From Planctomycetia bacterium (GTDB lineage Bacteria > Planctomycetota > Planctomycetia > Gemmatales > Gemmataceae), in the NCBI GenBank assembly GCA_025356615.1, contig JANXSH010001390.1, positions 1 through 14,753 on the forward strand: 14,753 bases of DNA, written 5' to 3'. Position 1 is the stretch's first letter. Every line of letters starts with the position of its first letter. Of this stretch, positions 13,114 through 14,753 are shown in pieces. The position numbers and the translations under genes are program-made. Under the pieces are notes generated by a model. It saw nothing but the letters and a program-made list of their open reading frames with translations, ran no database searches and was not told the origin of the DNA.

Positions 13114-14718
13114 TCACCTCTGGAACAGGGAGGCGAAGAGATTGCCGAGGCCATACGCGAGGAGGCCGCTGCCGATGCCCGCGAAGAACAGGAAGAAGTC
13201 GCGCCGGTTCAGATCGCTCAACCGAGGGATCATGGGCCGTGGGTCGGGGACTCGCGAAACCGAGACGAGTTCGACATCGACCCGAGGCGCGGGGGCGGGG
13301 GTCGGAGGAACCTTCCTTCTGCGTGGCCTGTCGGGCCTCGGCCCTTGGTCGCGCGTTGTGGGACGCTCGGACGGGAACGGCGGGGGAATCGGCTTGCCGC
13401 CTACGTCTCCCCGAACCTTCCGCTCCGCGCCGGGCGGCGCGGAAGGCGGCGGAACGGGGATGACCGCAGAAGCGGGTTTTCCTCCGAGCGATTGACCAGG
13501 GATCATGACCATCGGCGAGGTCGCGGGGAGAGACGCCATCGGCGGGGGCATGGGAATCGTCATCGGGGCGGAGGGGGCATGGGGTGCCTTCTCCTCCACC
13601 TCGAGCCAGCGGAGGTAAGGCTGCATGTCCGGATCGAGGTCGGGGTCCGAGGCGGGGACGGCACCCGCCGCGAGGAACATCTCCAACGACCCGGCTGCCC
13701 GCGCGGGAGTGGGATAGCGCCCCCCCGGATCCTTGGCCATCATCCACTCGAGGATCTGCTGTAGCCCGTCGGGAGCAGTAGGCTCGAACTCTTTCACTTG
13801 GCGAATCGGCTCGGTCGCGTGGCGAATCATCTGGCTGATGATGTTCGTGTCGGGAAAGGGCGGCTGTCCCGTGAGGAGGTGATACAGCACGCAGCCCAGA
13901 CTGTAGATGTCGGCGCGGATGTCGGTCGCGCGCGGGTCGCGCGCCTGCTCGGGGGCCATGTAATCGGGCGTGCCCAGCAGGACGCCCTCCCCCGTCAGCC
14001 CCGGATCCTGCGCGTCGAAGCCCTCCTCGCTCAGGACTCGCCCCAGGCCGATGTCGAGGATCTTGATCGTGCAGTGGAGGGTCGTACTCGTCGGGGCCGG
14101 GACGAGCATGAGATTCGCCGGCTTCAGATCACGATGTACCAGCCCTTGCTCATAGATATGTTGGAGCCCCTGGAGCGCCTGATAGATCAGCCGGACGGCC
14201 TCCTGCGCCGGGACTTTCTTCCGCCGGACCAGGACATCCTCGAGCGTCTCGCCGTCGAGGTGTTCCATGACGAGGTAGTTCAGTCCGGCGTGACTTCCGA
14301 CCTGGAAGGTCCGCACGATGTTGGCGTGCTTGAGCTTCATGGCCAGCTTCGCCTCGCGCTGGAAGCGTGCGAGAATGGTCGGCTCCTTGGCCCGCGAGGG
14401 CGGAAGCACCTTGATCGCGACGACCTGCCCCAAGCCGTGCTGGGCCTTGTAGACGCCCGCCATGCGGCCCTTGCCGAGGCGGTCGAGGATCTTGTATTCG
14501 TTGATGAAGAAGCCTTCCGCGTGGCCGCGTGCCAGGAGGGTCGCCTGGTATTCGGTGACGAAGCGATTCGTGACCATCCATCCGGCGAACTTCACGAGGT
14601 TGGTCGAGCCGTCCTTCGCCTCCGCCTGCCAGCGCGCGAACATGGTCTTGCAGGCGTCGATGGACAGCAGCTTGCTCCGCAGGAGCAGCCCGTAGACGTT
14701 CTGCACCGTCAGTTCCAT
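13114..14718 (-). CDS. Tail-anchored Ser/Thr protein kinase
   Basis: 534 residues, ATG 14718-14716 with ATGAGGACG just upstream. Residues 1-70 form a helical N-terminal region (LLLRSKLLSIDACKTMFARW, then FVTEYQATLLARGHAEGFF), seen in front of many planctomycete kinases. The kinase domain (about 75-350) has LGKGRMAGVYKA (81-92; third loop Gly replaced by Ala87), VAIKVL with Lys103, HRDLKPAN (195-202; Asp197), DIG in place of DFG (222-224), GTPDYMAPEQA (249-259), DIYSLGCVLYHLLTG (270-284). All catalytic residues for an active kinase are present. Residues 375-480 are Pro-rich with basic patches, probably an extended linker. A single hydrophobic segment (508-530) preceded by NRRDFF ends the chain, so the enzyme is tail-anchored. 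The gene is followed 2 nt later by the nagA-like gene. The substrate is not deducible. Confidence 0.92.
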   Translation of the reverse strand: MELTVQNVYGLLLRSKLLSIDACKTMFARWQAEAKDGSTNLVKFAGWMVTNRFVTEYQATLLARGHAEGFFINEYKILDRLGKGRMAGVYKAQHGLGQVVAIKVLPPSRAKEPTILARFQREAKLAMKLKHANIVRTFQVGSHAGLNYLVMEHLDGETLEDVLVRRKKVPAQEAVRLIYQALQGLQHIYEQGLVHRDLKPANLMLVPAPTSTTLHCTIKILDIGLGRVLSEEGFDAQDPGLTGEGVLLGTPDYMAPEQARDPRATDIRADIYSLGCVLYHLLTGQPPFPDTNIISQMIRHATEPIRQVKEFEPTAPDGLQQILEWMMAKDPGGRYPTPARAAGSLEMFLAAGAVPASDPDLDPDMQPYLRWLEVEEKAPHAPSAPMTIPMPPPMASLPATSPMVMIPGQSLGGKPASAVIPVPPPSAPPGAERKVRGDVGGKPIPPPFPSERPTTRDQGPRPDRPRRRKVPPTPAPAPRVDVELVSVSRVPDPRPMIPRLSDLNRRDFFLFFAGIGSGLLAYGLGNLFASLFQR

Positions 14719-14753
14719 GTCGTCCTCATGCGGCCAGCTTGGGATGAATCGGG

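Noticed and set aside
13112..13747. Upstream extension of the nagA frame
   Set aside because: The extra part is antisense-like Pro/Arg sequence overlapping the kinase gene; ATG 13111 has its own Shine-Dalgarno and the expected N-terminus.
1..14753. CRISPR arrays, tRNA, rRNA or complete insertion sequences
   Set aside because: No regularly spaced repeats, no cloverleaf with a CCA-type end and no transposase frame were seen; the only mobile element is the MITE.

Overview
The window looks like chromosomal DNA from a high-GC planctomycete, most likely of the Gemmata/Isosphaera type. The grounds are two large Ser/Thr kinases with planctomycete-style architecture, an archaeal-type formyltransferase (FhcD/Ftr) of the tetrahydromethanopterin C1 pathway, a long TPR-kinase polypeptide, and short palindromic repeats between genes. 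This is inferred from motif recognition only; no database search was possible.

Layout. 1-415: 5'-truncated DinB-family gene (+). 670-2183: a minus-strand pair, 5-formyltetrahydrofolate cyclo-ligase then ftr, joined by an ATGA overlap. 2184-2533: a divergent intergenic region with a long near-perfect palindrome and smaller hairpins. 2534-3406: a lipoprotein with a degenerate tyrosine/dual-specificity phosphatase fold (+). 3407-3627: a terminator-like hairpin and a second long palindrome between convergent genes. 3628-4011: a small conserved protein, apparently C-terminally shortened (-). 4215-4958: a HEAT/TPR protein (+). 4961 to about 5065: a remnant of the 3' end of a nagA-like gene. 5101-5694: a PIN-domain (VapC-like) toxin gene broken by an in-frame TAG and by a 120-bp MITE flanked by TCA target duplications. 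5687-5914: the intact small partner protein (+). 6096-7913 and 7936-11850: an FHA-GAF-class III nucleotide cyclase followed 22 bp later by a 1304-residue membrane-bound Ser/Thr kinase with a TPR array (+). 11981-13111 and 13114-14718: a NagA-like deacetylase and, immediately upstream in transcription, a tail-anchored Ser/Thr kinase (-).

How the genes work together. The ftr/cyclo-ligase pair handles formyl groups on two C1 carriers. The cyclase-kinase pair is the most system-like part: kinase, phosphothreonine-reader domain (FHA), small-molecule sensor (GAF), second-messenger enzyme and a large TPR scaffold in one apparent operon. The cyclase keeps its metal ligands and transition-state residues but has non-canonical residues at both purine-selecting positions, so its product is an open question. 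The clearest evolutionary story is the toxin locus: deleting the MITE and one TCA copy in silico restores the toxin's C terminus and an 8-nt overlap with the partner gene.
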